A stretch of 64,000 nt of DNA from NCBI RefSeq assembly GCF_030348945.1, contig NZ_JAUCEN010000002.1:3968001-4032000 (forward strand), in the 5' to 3' direction. The notes under the pieces are model-generated. The model searched no databases. It worked only from the letters and a program-made list of their open reading frames with translations, and was not told the DNA's origin. Both the position numbers and the translations under genes were made by a program. The stretch's first letter is position 1. Every line of letters starts with the position of its first letter. Below are positions 46,345 to 55,043 of the stretch, piece by piece. Origin of the DNA: Peribacillus sp. ACCC06369 (GTDB taxonomy: Bacteria; Bacillota; Bacilli; Bacillales; DSM-1321).

Positions 46345-46800
46345 TTACCCTAGACACTCATTTTCAAAATTGGTGAAGTCGACTTTTTTCATGAATTCTT
46401 CTAATGTATAGCCCTTTAATAGGCGCAATGTTTCCTTTTCGGCTTCGTTCATGATTTCCTCCAATGCCGAATCCAACTGCTTCCCGACTTCACCGCATTC
46501 GCTCGTTTCCATACAAACAAGGCATTCCGGCCGTACCGCTTGATACACATCGGCCAAAGTAAGCTGTGAGGCTGGTACCTTCAAGCTATATCCGCCTTCC
46601 CGCCCTTCCTTTGTTTCGACGATCCCCTCAGCTGCAAGCTGAGCCATCACCCTTCTTAAAAAAGTGGCATGTGAATTCACCTTCAAGGCGATTGCCGAAC
46701 TTGTCAGGAGCTTTTCGCTTTGTGCGAGCCAAACCAGAGAGTGAATGGCAATTGCAAACCGCGGCGGTCCAATTTGATTGTTACGATTACCTGAAGACAT
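46345..46800 (-). CDS. Rrf2 family transcriptional regulator
   Basis: A 151-residue winged-helix regulator with Rrf2 motifs: start RFAIAIHSLVWLA, recognition helix region VNSHATFLRRVMAQLAAEG, wing GREGGYSL. Three cysteines (C93, C96, C102) lie in the loop where Rrf2 proteins bind Fe-S clusters or sense thiol stress, and a fourth, C149, is near the end. AGGGGG precedes ATG 46800. It is likely autoregulated and controls the adjacent DsbA-like gene. Confidence 0.9.
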   Translation of the reverse strand: MSSGNRNNQIGPPRFAIAIHSLVWLAQSEKLLTSSAIALKVNSHATFLRRVMAQLAAEGIVETKEGREGGYSLKVPASQLTLADVYQAVRPECLVCMETSECGEVGKQLDSALEEIMNEAEKETLRLLKGYTLEEFMKKVDFTNFENECLG

Positions 46801-46824
46801 GCTTATCCCCCTTACACCACTATC

Positions 46825-46865
46825 CATAGTAAGCCCATTATACTATGTTACGTTCTCCCGAACAA
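46825..46865 (-). promoter_or_regulatory. Promoter and operator-like dyad of the Rrf2 gene
   Basis: Minus strand TTGTTC, 17 bases, TATAAT (46837-46865). CATAGTA (46825-46831) and TACTATG (46841-46847) form a 7-9-7 inverted repeat spanning the -10. Confidence 0.7.
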
Positions 46866-46874
46866 ATGGACGCT

Positions 46875-46903
46875 TTGACTTAATTGATACAATCATATAT
46901 TCT
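46875..46903 (+). promoter_or_regulatory. Sigma-A promoter of the EamA transporter gene
   Basis: TTGACT, 17 bases, TATTCT; it stands back to back with the rrf2 promoter, 10 bases from its -35. Confidence 0.7.
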
Positions 46904-46935
46904 GAATAGTAAATCTTTATCACAGGAGAACTTCC

Positions 46936-47832
46936 ATGAAGGAAAAATACCCCTATTTACTCGTCATACTTGGTGCCATGCTGTGGGGAACGACCGGAAC
47001 TGCCCAGTCATTCGCCCCCGATGGAGCCCATCCCATAGCAATAGGTGCCGTCCGCTTGGCAGTCGGCGGTTCCGCATTATTGCTCATTGCAATCTGGCAA
47101 AAAAAATTAACGCGATATAATTGGCCACTAAAGGAGACCATCTTAGCCACGTTAGGCATGGCCTGTTACCAGCCGCTATTTTTCATGGCTGTCAGCATGA
47201 CCGGAATTGCCATTGGCACCATCATCACTTTAAGCAGCGCCCCCATCATCGCCGGATTCCTTGAATGGCTGTTCAGTAAAAAACGGCCATCAACAAGCTG
47301 GTGGACCGCCACGGGTTTATCGATTGCCGGGTGTCTACTGCTTTTTTCAAATAAAGGATCCGTTACCATCGATCCTGTAGGTGCGCTGCTTGCGCTTGGG
47401 GCTGGAGTTTCCTTTACGGTATTCACATTGGTTAGTAAAAGGATTTTGGATAAACAACCTCCAGAAGCAACTGCCGCTGTCATCTTTAGTTTTAGCGCCC
47501 TGCTATTGGCACCCGCTTTATTCATACTGGATATCAGCTGGATCGGCACAGCGAACGGGATGGCCGTCAGCCTTCACCTTGGACTTCTTGCTACAGCAGC
47601 AGCCTACTTATTTTTTAATAAAGGACTTTTATCCGTTCCTTCATCAACAGCCGTTTCCTTATCACTCGCCGAGCCGCTGACAGCCGCTCTTCTCGGTGTC
47701 TTCCTTGTCGGCGAGAGCTTGTCCCCCATGTCATGGATCGGGGTCGGATTACTCTTATGCGGAATCATCTCATTGACGATTTCACCAGGGGTACGAAAAA
47801 AAACTAGATTGATGAACCAGGAGCTGTCCTAA
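46936..47832 (+). CDS. EamA/DMT family transporter
   Basis: A 298-residue protein with ten transmembrane helices in two EamA repeats (about 5-140 and 150-290). It starts YLLVILGAMLWGTTGTA, and the second half has GLLATAAAYLFFNKGL and SLAEPLTAALLGVFLVGE. DMT proteins export amino acids or metabolites; the substrate is unknown. GGAGA precedes the ATG. It is divergent from rrf2 with a shared control region, so possibly redox- or Cys-related; this is an inference. Confidence 0.9.
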   Translation: MKEKYPYLLVILGAMLWGTTGTAQSFAPDGAHPIAIGAVRLAVGGSALLLIAIWQKKLTRYNWPLKETILATLGMACYQPLFFMAVSMTGIAIGTIITLSSAPIIAGFLEWLFSKKRPSTSWWTATGLSIAGCLLLFSNKGSVTIDPVGALLALGAGVSFTVFTLVSKRILDKQPPEATAAVIFSFSALLLAPALFILDISWIGTANGMAVSLHLGLLATAAAYLFFNKGLLSVPSSTAVSLSLAEPLTAALLGVFLVGESLSPMSWIGVGLLLCGIISLTISPGVRKKTRLMNQELS

Positions 47833-47845
47833 AGTGAAAGTGAAA

Positions 47846-47874
47846 AAAGTCAGGATAATTTCCTGGCTTTTTTT
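47846..47874 (+). terminator. Terminator of the EamA gene
   Basis: AAAGTCAGG/CCTGGCTTT stem followed by a T-run. Confidence 0.8.
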
Positions 47875-47894
47875 CAACTTTCCTTACTAATGAA

Positions 47895-48335
47895 TCAGCC
47901 TTTGAGTTTTACTAAGTAAAACAAAAACCAGACGGCATGGTTTTGTTCATCGGCGGCAGCACGCCGGAACGCCTTTCTGATGGTTCTATCAGCCGCACCA
48001 TCTGCGACATCCAGATAAAAATCCACTGTTTCCTGTTCATCTTGAACGGCAAATTCCAATCCGGCTGCATAGGAGTCCGGGCATGGTTCCGTCACTTTAG
48101 GCTGTGGCTGCATCCCGGTCAAGCTGTTGTATATCCGGGTGAATGCTTGAATATGTTTTATTTCGTCTTCCCTTATTTCAATGATTTGTTTCCTCTGCTT
48201 TTCATCCGGCGCTAATGCTGCCAATTTCTCATAACACTGGATGGCACTGTACTCCCCATTTATCGCCTTTTCTAGCTGAATCACCATATCCTTCTGTCTG
48301 TTCCAATCACCTTCATACGTATCATGCCCATACAT
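47895..48335 (-). CDS. Ferritin-like di-iron domain protein
   Basis: A 146-residue all-helical protein with paired carboxylate/histidine motifs: Glu28, E58-x-x-H61 (EIKH), Glu102 and E130-x-x-H133 (EQNH). This is the four-helix-bundle di-iron signature of rubrerythrin/ferritin-like proteins. It may oxidise iron or scavenge peroxide. There is no rubredoxin domain. GGGAGGGG precedes the ATG. It is convergent with the EamA gene. Confidence 0.88.
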   Translation of the reverse strand: MYGHDTYEGDWNRQKDMVIQLEKAINGEYSAIQCYEKLAALAPDEKQRKQIIEIREDEIKHIQAFTRIYNSLTGMQPQPKVTEPCPDSYAAGLEFAVQDEQETVDFYLDVADGAADRTIRKAFRRAAADEQNHAVWFLFYLVKLKG

Positions 48336-48579
48336 GGCATAACCCCTCCCTGTTCTTTATCCCATATAGTATGAATAACAGAGAACCAGGTGCCCATCAA
48401 AACAATTTATGCCTTCAAAGTATGAATTTGAAGAGAATTCTCGCCGCCCACGTTTTCTGACATTCGACGGTATAAATACAAGCGGAATGGGATCTTATGA
48501 TGGAATATATGGCTTTAAGGCCTTTTTACATGAAAAGGGTATCTTCGTACAGGCAAAATCCCCCTTTCGGCACCAGTTG
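48336..48579. other. Gene-free stretch upstream of the ferritin-like gene
   Basis: About 245 bp with no convincing gene; the plus-strand frame from 48409 lacks a ribosome site and family features. Confidence 0.4.
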
Positions 48580-48612
48580 AAAACCCGGCAAAAAATCCTT
48601 TTGCCGGGTTTT
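48580..48612 (-). terminator. Terminator of ycgRQ
   Basis: AAAACCCGGCAAAA/TTTTGCCGGGTTTT stem, seven bases after the ycgQ stop. Confidence 0.9.
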
Positions 48613-48618
48613 CCAATC

Positions 48619-49383
48619 CTATTGAATGATTTGCACATTTTCATATAAATAAGCTTCTTCCGGTGCCTTTATTTTTTTCGACTCTTTTAAATCGATCACA
48701 GGTACGGCTTCACCTTTATAGCTTCCTTTTTTTAATGTACCCGTTATGGTGTACCAATCATTCGTCTTCATGCCCTCCACATTCCCGTTGACCATATATC
48801 CGTATAATGTCGCATCGACTACACAGCAGGACATGGAGAGGCGGGAGATGGCCATTTGTTTGTCCGTAAAAGTATCTTCACGATATATAAATCCCGAAAG
48901 CTCTATTTCTTTCCCCTCAATCGCATCGAGGTTGTTCAGCAAATCATCCAGTACCTCAAAGTAATTATCATCCGTAACGGTGATTTTATCCCCATTCACA
49001 TGTTTCCCAGTATCATACGAACTTACCTTCTGTGGCTGCTGATTCGCCATCCCTCTTTTTGCCAGCACTTCACCGCTTAATGTAAAATCGGTCAAGGTGA
49101 AGCCGAGAAGGATCGGAATGAAAAACAAACTATATTTCAGGACCAACGCGGACGAGGAAGACTCTCCATTCGATTCGCAATTACAATGATGTGTACCCTG
49201 TTTTTGTTTTTTTAGACGGAGAAGACTGATCACTAAAAAAGCAAAAAGCGCCGCCAATGCATATGGAACCATTTTGGGTGCAATCAATTTCGTTAAATGT
49301 CCCGAAACATACAATTTAAAAATCATGAGGCCCAGTCCAAGCAGCAGCAATCCCTCTAGTCTTTGGATAAAAAAACGTTTCAT
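48619..49383 (-). CDS. ycgQ: TIGR03943 family membrane protein (YcgQ)
   Basis: The product is 254 residues. Its N-terminal half has several transmembrane helices (LEGLLLLGLGLMIFKLY; PYALAALFAFLVISLL; YSLFFIPILLGFTL) and a cytosolic HHCNCE metal-ligand-like cluster. The C-terminal extracellular part contains GFIYRED and RLSMSCCVVDATLYG. The family pairs with YcgR-type permeases. Its ATG overlaps the ycgR stop as ATGA, so the two are translationally coupled. A role in zinc or another metal is inferred from the Zur-like box upstream. Confidence 0.88.
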   Translation of the reverse strand: MKRFFIQRLEGLLLLGLGLMIFKLYVSGHLTKLIAPKMVPYALAALFAFLVISLLRLKKQKQGTHHCNCESNGESSSSALVLKYSLFFIPILLGFTLTDFTLSGEVLAKRGMANQQPQKVSSYDTGKHVNGDKITVTDDNYFEVLDDLLNNLDAIEGKEIELSGFIYREDTFTDKQMAISRLSMSCCVVDATLYGYMVNGNVEGMKTNDWYTITGTLKKGSYKGEAVPVIDLKESKKIKAPEEAYLYENVQIIQ

Positions 49384-50399
49384 CAGAAGCCCCCCTTACT
49401 GATCAATCCGCCTGCAATCAGGCATAGGCTGAAGACGACTGCGAAAACAAGCAAGACATATGTGACGACAAAGCTCCGTTTAAAACAGGACATCATGATC
49501 AGGACATTTTTCAAATCCAGCATTGGCCCAAATACTAGGAAACCCAGTATCGAACCTGGTAAAAAACTATGGGAAAAGGAGGCGGCAACGAATGCATCAG
49601 CTGAAGAACAGAGTGATAGCACAAACGCAATCCCCATCATCAACGCCGTGCCTTTTATCGGCGCCTGACCAATATCGGCCAGTATGGTCCGATCCATAAT
49701 CACTTGAAATATACTGGCAAACAAAGCCCCGATGATAAAGTATCTGCCGACCATGAAAAATTCCTGTGAAGTATGATCAATGAAGCTTGTCCATTTAGTT
49801 GACCGAAAATCATGTTCATGCCCATGAACCAGTTCCACCTTCTCCTCTTTCACCACATCTTTAGTGCTGAATATATAAACGAATAAACCTACGATCACGG
49901 CGGTCAAGACACAAAGAATGATTCTTCCATATAGAATGGACGGATTATTTTGGAACGCATAATAAGTTGAGCCAAACACGATGACATTCAATATTGGAGC
50001 AGTTACAAGCAAGACAACACCTGCATGGACCGGGACACCCTTTTGAATCAATCTCCGTACGACCGGTATAATTGCACATTCGCAGACCGGAATGATCAGT
50101 GCTGCCCCTATCGCAGCAAAAATAGCCGTCAGGGGTCGTTTTGGTATCATTCGCTGAATGATTTCTTCACTGATGAACAACTGAATGAATGAAGATGCAA
50201 TGGCACCCAGGAACAAGAAAGGAATCGATTCTAAAAACAAACCCAAAAACACGACGAGCACAGAGTGAAGCATCGGATAGCCCGAGAAATCAATCGCTTT
50301 TGGAATGAACACATCGCCTAGAAAAAAGAACGCTAGCAGCAAAAACAATAGAATCAATAACAGCAAATTGCCCGTGTATCGTTTCAAAAGCATGTTCAA
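49383..50399 (-). CDS. ycgR: YcgR-like permease (UPF0718/COG0701)
   Basis: A 338-residue membrane protein with about eight helices and the family motif PVCECAIIPVVRRLIQKGVP, including a CxC pair in the pore region, repeated as FGPMLDLKN in the second half. The family includes ArsP-type exporters. A histidine-rich loop (VHGHEHDF) lies between the halves. GAGGGTGG precedes the ATG, with a Zur-like box 11-31 bases upstream. Confidence 0.9.
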   Translation of the reverse strand: MNMLLKRYTGNLLLLILLFLLLAFFFLGDVFIPKAIDFSGYPMLHSVLVVFLGLFLESIPFLFLGAIASSFIQLFISEEIIQRMIPKRPLTAIFAAIGAALIIPVCECAIIPVVRRLIQKGVPVHAGVVLLVTAPILNVIVFGSTYYAFQNNPSILYGRIILCVLTAVIVGLFVYIFSTKDVVKEEKVELVHGHEHDFRSTKWTSFIDHTSQEFFMVGRYFIIGALFASIFQVIMDRTILADIGQAPIKGTALMMGIAFVLSLCSSADAFVAASFSHSFLPGSILGFLVFGPMLDLKNVLIMMSCFKRSFVVTYVLLVFAVVFSLCLIAGGLISKGGF

Positions 50400-50409
50400 C
50401 CACCCTCAC

Positions 50410-50430
50410 AAATCATAATTATTACGATTT
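50410..50430 (-). promoter_or_regulatory. Zur-like operator upstream of ycgRQ
   Basis: AAATCATAAT-T-ATTACGATTT, a 10-1-10 inverted repeat with one mismatch that matches the Bacillus Zur box (AAATCGTAATnATTACGATTT) at all but one position. A TATACT -10 candidate lies just upstream on the minus strand. Confidence 0.85.
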
Positions 50431-50514
50431 AAGTTTTGATTCGGTCTAGTATATGCTTTTGATAGGATGAACATGACAAGAAACAAAAAGAGAATGGAAG
50501 ACATTCCTCCACCC

Positions 50515-51183
50515 TCATTTATTTCTTCGATAAAGATCTCTGCTCTTGTATCCCTCTCCTAGAATCAATTTCATTTCCTGGCGCCGTTTCACTTGGGTCG
50601 CCTCTTGTTTCGCACTATACACGTAGCGGGCCCAATCTTTACGGTACCCTGGGGTAAGTGCTTGATAGAACGCAAGCAATTCAGGGGATTCCTGCAAATC
50701 TTTCTCAATTTCCTGAATCATTTCGATATAATCATCTACTGATTGGCTTGCTTTGGTAGATGGACGGTTTCTATTTTCCGAATCTTCTTTCAGTCCGACT
50801 ACCGTAAAGACATCATCCAATCCCACCATACGTGCAAACTTCATGTCACCCGATCCAACATAACCGCTTTCATCCGCACCCAGGCCTTGCATCAAATCAT
50901 CACGATGAATAAATGTGGCATATTCTTTATTCCCCTTCTTGGGATATGCCAAATAGAAATAGCCGTTTTTACTCAAATGATTTTTCTCGATCACCTTATC
51001 CACGATTCCTTTTAAGGAATCCATATCCAATACAAAGGCAAATATAAGATCATACGCTCTTTCAATAAGCTCTGTATCGTAATCCGGAAGCTCCGCTAAA
51101 TAATCCGCCCCGGCTGGCAAATCCAAGACTGCCACCCGTTCATATTTATGTAAATTCAGTTTTTCAACTATTGTTTTAGCCAT
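50515..51183 (-). CDS. YdeI/OmpD-associated family protein
   Basis: A 222-residue soluble protein. The C-terminal part GYRKDWARYVYSAKQEATQVKRR matches the YdeI/OmpD-associated (bacteriocin-protection) signature, in which paired basic residues recur. The N-terminal half (about 1-130) is a DUF-like alpha/beta region of the kind often fused to it. Function unknown. GGGTGA is 7 bases from ATG 51183; the ATG two codons earlier is too close. Confidence 0.75.
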   Translation of the reverse strand: MAKTIVEKLNLHKYERVAVLDLPAGADYLAELPDYDTELIERAYDLIFAFVLDMDSLKGIVDKVIEKNHLSKNGYFYLAYPKKGNKEYATFIHRDDLMQGLGADESGYVGSGDMKFARMVGLDDVFTVVGLKEDSENRNRPSTKASQSVDDYIEMIQEIEKDLQESPELLAFYQALTPGYRKDWARYVYSAKQEATQVKRRQEMKLILGEGYKSRDLYRRNK

Positions 51184-51881
51184 CGGCATTCACCCATCCC
51201 ATTTCATTTTGACTATCTACAGTTTAAAAGTTCCCCATTCGGTTCGCAACTTTTGATAATCGTTTCCATCTAAAAAGCAAAATGACGATGAGTAAACCTT
51301 CCGTCTTTTTTCATATAATCATTTCTAGGAAAATATTAACTGTGCTATACTTCAGATATAATCAATACCAACGCTTAGCTTCTAATAGTTTCTTTTTCCC
51401 TTTTGAATGCCAACTTACATTTCCGGATTCACCAGAGAAAGCCCTAGAGTCGCATTCTAGTTTTTGAAGCTCAACATTCAGATTGCAGGCATAAATTTAA
51501 CTTTTATGCATAGGCATGATAGGGTATCAACGCTCCAGAAAAGATATAGTCCCTGGAAGTACTGTTCTGACTTCAGCTCTGCATTTCTTCCTCAAGACAA
51601 CATTAAAGCCGATTATTGAACAATGTCCTTACCCATGAAATATGCCTTTTCTTCACACTTACTCAAATCGAAGCCTATCTTAGATGCATAGTGTCACTTC
51701 TGCAAAAGCACCCATAACCCAACATTGAAAACAAATCACGAATCCACTTAAATCAGTGTATTTTTTAATAAGTTCCCTCATCGTATGTCCTAGTTTTTAT
51801 GCAGTCGATATCCCTTTGTTTTTTCTATATAAAAAAATCAGTGATGCTTTCAAATGGGGGTGTCACAAAAGGGGAGTTCCC
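51184..51881. other. About 700-bp gene-free region
   Basis: No frame has a ribosome site plus family features. On the minus strand, ATGGGTGCTTTTGCAGAAGTG begins a short frame that stops after eleven codons, then a shifted frame continues briefly (IGFDLSKCEEKAYFMGKDIVQ-like). It may be a decayed gene I cannot name. Confidence 0.4.
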
Positions 51882-52385
51882 ATGAATTTTATCGAGTATG
51901 ATTTACTATTCGAATCAAGAAACCAGTTAATAGAGGAAGTTACGGAATTGGATGAAAAAATGCTCCACCATAGGCCTGCACCTGAAGTATGGACCATCGC
52001 CCAAATTTGCCATCATTTATATCTTACTGAACAGGTATTTACAGAAGCTATAGCAAATGGCATTCAGGAAAGGGACTTTAATAATATCATCCAAAAAAAC
52101 ATTTACTTGGTTACTAATAGAACAAAGAAATTCGCAACCCCTGATATCATTTCACCCTCAAAAGCCCCCTTTCAATTATCGAGCCTTATGGATTTACTGG
52201 CAGAATCAAGGGATCGGTTATTACAGGTTCTTTACGATATGGATTCAGATATCATCTTGAATAGAAAGAAAGCCAAGCATCCCCTGTTCGGGGACCTCTC
52301 TTTGGATCAATGGATTGAATTATTATCCTTACATGAACAAAGGCATATCAAGCAGATACAAGAAATAAAATCATCGGTATTATAA
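51882..52385 (+). CDS. DinB family protein (putative metal-dependent hydrolase)
   Basis: A 167-residue four-helix-bundle protein. The DinB/YfiT-type metal triad is suggested by H47-H48 in ICHHLYLTE and HxxxH in LHEQRHIKQI near the C-terminus. Some relatives are bacillithiol S-transferases; the reaction here is unknown. The frame opens at 51756, but GGGGAG precedes ATG 51882, giving the normal family start. Confidence 0.85.
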   Translation: MNFIEYDLLFESRNQLIEEVTELDEKMLHHRPAPEVWTIAQICHHLYLTEQVFTEAIANGIQERDFNNIIQKNIYLVTNRTKKFATPDIISPSKAPFQLSSLMDLLAESRDRLLQVLYDMDSDIILNRKKAKHPLFGDLSLDQWIELLSLHEQRHIKQIQEIKSSVL

Positions 52386-52412
52386 TCCCTTCCACCTGAG
52401 CTGAATAGACTA

Positions 52413-52449
52413 AAAAGCTAGACACTCATTTCTAAAGTGTCTAGCTTTT
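52413..52449 (+). terminator. Terminator of the DinB-like gene
   Basis: Perfect 14-bp stem AAAAGCTAGACACT / AGTGTCTAGCTTTT. Confidence 0.9.
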
Positions 52450-52663
52450 ACTATTTTGAGAACTCGTTACTATCCAGTTAGAAATAACAGACATGTTTTT
52501 CTGGCATTTTTGTAAAAACCAATTTTCCACTGAGCGTTTCATACAGCCAAATATCGGTTTCCTCTATCATTATTTATACGATGGCATACGTTCGATTTAC
52601 CCTTCTCTTTATCAATTTGTCATAACTTTTCTGAAGTGACACAAAATAAAACCATTAAAAATT

Positions 52664-52692
52664 TTGACTTACTGATAAAAATGATGTACATT
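52664..52692 (+). promoter_or_regulatory. Sigma-A promoter of guaC
   Basis: TTGACT, 17 bases, TACATT. Confidence 0.75.
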
Positions 52693-52699
52693 ACCTAGT

Positions 52700-52741
52700 G
52701 GGGCGAACAATTTTTATATAAAATGACAAAAATATTCGTAT
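52700..52741 (+). promoter_or_regulatory. PurR-type box pair upstream of guaC
   Basis: GGGCGAACAAT (CGAAC at 52704-52708) and the inverted AATATTCGTAT (TTCG at 52735-52738) resemble the two oppositely oriented PurBoxes of the B. subtilis PurR regulon, which includes guaC. They lie over and just after the start point. Confidence 0.6.
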
Positions 52742-52756
52742 ATAGAGGTGCATAGT

Positions 52757-53740
52757 ATGGAAAACGTGTTTGATTATGAAGATATTCAATTAATTCCTGC
52801 AAAATGTGTAGTAAATAGCCGTTCGGAATGTGATACATCCGTTACTTTGGGTAAACATACTTTCAAGTTACCTGTTGTACCTGCCAATATGCAAACGATC
52901 ATTGATGAAAAGATTGCGATTTACTTGGCTGAAAACGGTTACTTCTATGTAATGCATCGTTTTGAACCAGAAAAACGACTGACTTTCATTAAAGATATGC
53001 ATGCACGTGAGTTAATCGCGTCCATCAGTGTCGGCGTTAAAGAAGAAGAATACGGATTCATTCAACAATTATCAGAAGACAATATTGTGCCTGAATTCAT
53101 TACGATAGATATTGCACACGGTCATTCCAATGCCGTGATAAAGATGATACAGCATATTAAAAAACATTTACCTGAAAGTTTTGTCATTGCAGGAAATGTG
53201 GGAACTCCGGAAGCGGTACGGGAATTGGAACATGCCGGTGCCGATGCTACAAAGGTAGGCATTGGACCAGGGAAAGTATGCATCACTAAAATCAAGACTG
53301 GATTTGGAACGGGCGGCTGGCAATTAGCTGCACTTCGCTGGTGTGCAAAAGCGGCTAGCAAGCCAATCATAGCTGACGGCGGCATTCGCACAAACGGTGA
53401 TATAGCTAAATCAGTTAGATTCGGAGCTTCCATGGTCATGATCGGTTCATTATTTGCTGGACATGAAGAATCTCCAGGTCAAACGATCGAGAAAGATGGA
53501 AAGGCCTTTAAAGAATACTTTGGTTCAGCTTCTGAATTCCAAAAAGGTGAAAAGAAAAACGTTGAAGGCAAAAAGATGTTTGTCGAGCACAAAGGATTTT
53601 TGGAAGATACGTTGAAAGAAATGGAACAAGATCTTCAGTCTTCCATTTCTTATGCCGGAGGAACCAAGTTGGAAGCCATCCGGAACGTGGATTATGTGGT
53701 CGTTAAGAATTCAATCTTTAACGGTGACAAAGTTTATTAA
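52757..53740 (+). CDS. guaC: GMP reductase
   Basis: It converts GMP to IMP with NADPH in purine salvage. The 327 residues are close to B. subtilis GuaC. The catalytic cysteine is C175 in [11 protein letters not shown], followed by the flap region GFGTGGWQ, then [14 protein letters not shown] and the GSLFAGHEE phosphate-binding loop. The Ala/Gly pattern distinguishes it from IMP dehydrogenase, and there are no CBS domains. ATG 52757 follows GAGGTG; the frame begins three codons earlier at a GTG inside that site. Confidence 0.96.
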   Translation: MENVFDYEDIQLIPAKCVVNSRSECDTSVTLGKHTFKLPVVPANMQTIIDEKIAIYLAENGYFYVMHRFEPEKRLTFIKDMHARELIASISVGVKEEEYGFIQQLSEDNIVPEFITIDIAHGHSNAVIKMIQHIKKHLPESFVIAGNVGTPEAVRELEHAGADATKVGIGPGKVCITKIKTGFGTGGWQLAALRWCAKAASKPIIADGGIRTNGDIAKSVRFGASMVMIGSLFAGHEESPGQTIEKDGKAFKEYFGSASEFQKGEKKNVEGKKMFVEHKGFLEDTLKEMEQDLQSSISYAGGTKLEAIRNVDYVVVKNSIFNGDKVY

Positions 53741-53761
53741 TTGAGTATCCAATCTCATAAA

Positions 53762-53797
53762 AAAGAACGGTCTAATCAATAGATTAGACCGTTCTTT
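53762..53797. terminator. Bidirectional terminator between guaC and the PhnA-like gene
   Basis: Perfect 16-bp stem AAAGAACGGTCTAATC / GATTAGACCGTTCTTT with AATA loop. Confidence 0.92.
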
Positions 53798-53816
53798 CAT
53801 TCGTTATATAAGTTCA

Positions 53817-54155
53817 CTATACCTTTTTAACAAATTGGGATTTTAATTTCATTGCACCAAAACCATCGATCTTGCAATCAATATCATGATCTCCATCAAC
53901 TAAACGGATACTTTTGACTTTTGTGCCCATTTTTAAAACGGATGAGCTCCCTTTCACTTTAAGATCTTTGATTACCGTCACGGTATCACCATCATTCAAA
54001 GCATTTCCATTTGCATCTTTAATAGTCTTTTGATCATTATTTTCAGTTTCCAATTCCATCGTCCACTCATGGGCGCACTCTGGGCAAACAAAAAGACTTC
54101 CGTCTTCGTATGTATATTCTGAATTACATGCAGGGCAATTAGGAATAGCAGACAT
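53817..54155 (-). CDS. PhnA/YjdM-like zinc-ribbon protein
   Basis: A 112-residue protein. An N-terminal zinc ribbon with two CxxC pairs (CPAC, CPEC) is followed by the PhnA domain [23 protein letters not shown] and [17 protein letters not shown]. Its name comes from alkylphosphonate uptake, but the function is unproven. GGAAGTG precedes ATG 54155; the longer frame to 54185 lacks support. Confidence 0.92.
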   Translation of the reverse strand: MSAIPNCPACNSEYTYEDGSLFVCPECAHEWTMELETENNDQKTIKDANGNALNDGDTVTVIKDLKVKGSSSVLKMGTKVKSIRLVDGDHDIDCKIDGFGAMKLKSQFVKKV

Positions 54156-54344
54156 AAATTCACTTCCTTTATTCGTTATTGTCAATTCTAATATAATAAT
54201 GGTTTACATACAACAAGTAATATTTTAGAGTTGATGATGCGTTCTTTGTAACGATGGACAGGCTATTTCAGCTCCCGTTTCCTCCCTCCTATAGAACCTA
54301 AAAAGGTTTTACTATATACTTTTAAGAAAAAGCTGGAAAGTGCG

Positions 54345-55043
54345 GTGAAACCTTTGTTTAAACTACTATTGATAGAAGATGATACGACGTTATTCAATGA
54401 AATTAAAGATAGATTGGCGCAATGGTCTTATGATATTTACGGTATTGGGGATTTTAGTAAAGTGGTTCAGGAATTCACGGACATAAAACCTGATTTGGTC
54501 ATCATTGATATACAGTTGCCGAAGTTTGATGGGTTTCATTGGTGCAGAATGATCCGGGCCCATTCCAATGTTCCCATCATCTTTTTATCATCACGGGATC
54601 ATCCGACCGATATGGTGATGTCCATGCAGCTTGGAGCCGATGATTTTATCCAGAAGCCTTTTCATTTCGATGTACTCATCGCAAAAATACAGGCCACCCT
54701 CCGCCGGGTATATAATTACAATACCGAAAAGATCGAATTGAAAACCTGGTGCGGTGCAACAGTGGATTACGAGAAGAACACGGTATCGGCCGAGACTGGC
54801 TCAATCGAATTGACGAAAAATGAAATTTTCATCTTGAAAAAGCTTATTGAACAGAAAAACAAGATTGTAAGCCGGGAGGAATTGATCAATAGCTTATGGG
54901 ATGACAAACGTTTCATAAGCGATAACACCCTTACAGTGAATGTGAACCGTTTACGGAAGAGGTTGGATGAACTGGGTTTAGGGCATTTTATCGAAACGAA
55001 GGTCGGACAGGGCTATATCGCCGTGGAAGAGGCAAACGCATGA
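54345..55043 (+). CDS. bceR: BceR-like OmpR-family response regulator
   Basis: A 232-residue two-domain regulator: a receiver with acidic pocket E11-D12-D13, phospho-acceptor D55 in LVIIDIQLP and K in QKPFHF, then a C-terminal winged helix (SDNTLTVNVNRLRKRL). The start is GTG with a GGAAAG site. It overlaps bceS by 4 bases (ATGA). It should activate bceAB upon peptide antibiotic sensing. Confidence 0.93.
   Translation: MKPLFKLLLIEDDTTLFNEIKDRLAQWSYDIYGIGDFSKVVQEFTDIKPDLVIIDIQLPKFDGFHWCRMIRAHSNVPIIFLSSRDHPTDMVMSMQLGADDFIQKPFHFDVLIAKIQATLRRVYNYNTEKIELKTWCGATVDYEKNTVSAETGSIELTKNEIFILKKLIEQKNKIVSREELINSLWDDKRFISDNTLTVNVNRLRKRLDELGLGHFIETKVGQGYIAVEEANA

Noticed and set aside
48409..48648. 79-residue plus-strand frame upstream of the ycgQ end
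   Set aside because: It runs through the ycgRQ terminator and into ycgQ on the other strand, with no ribosome site.
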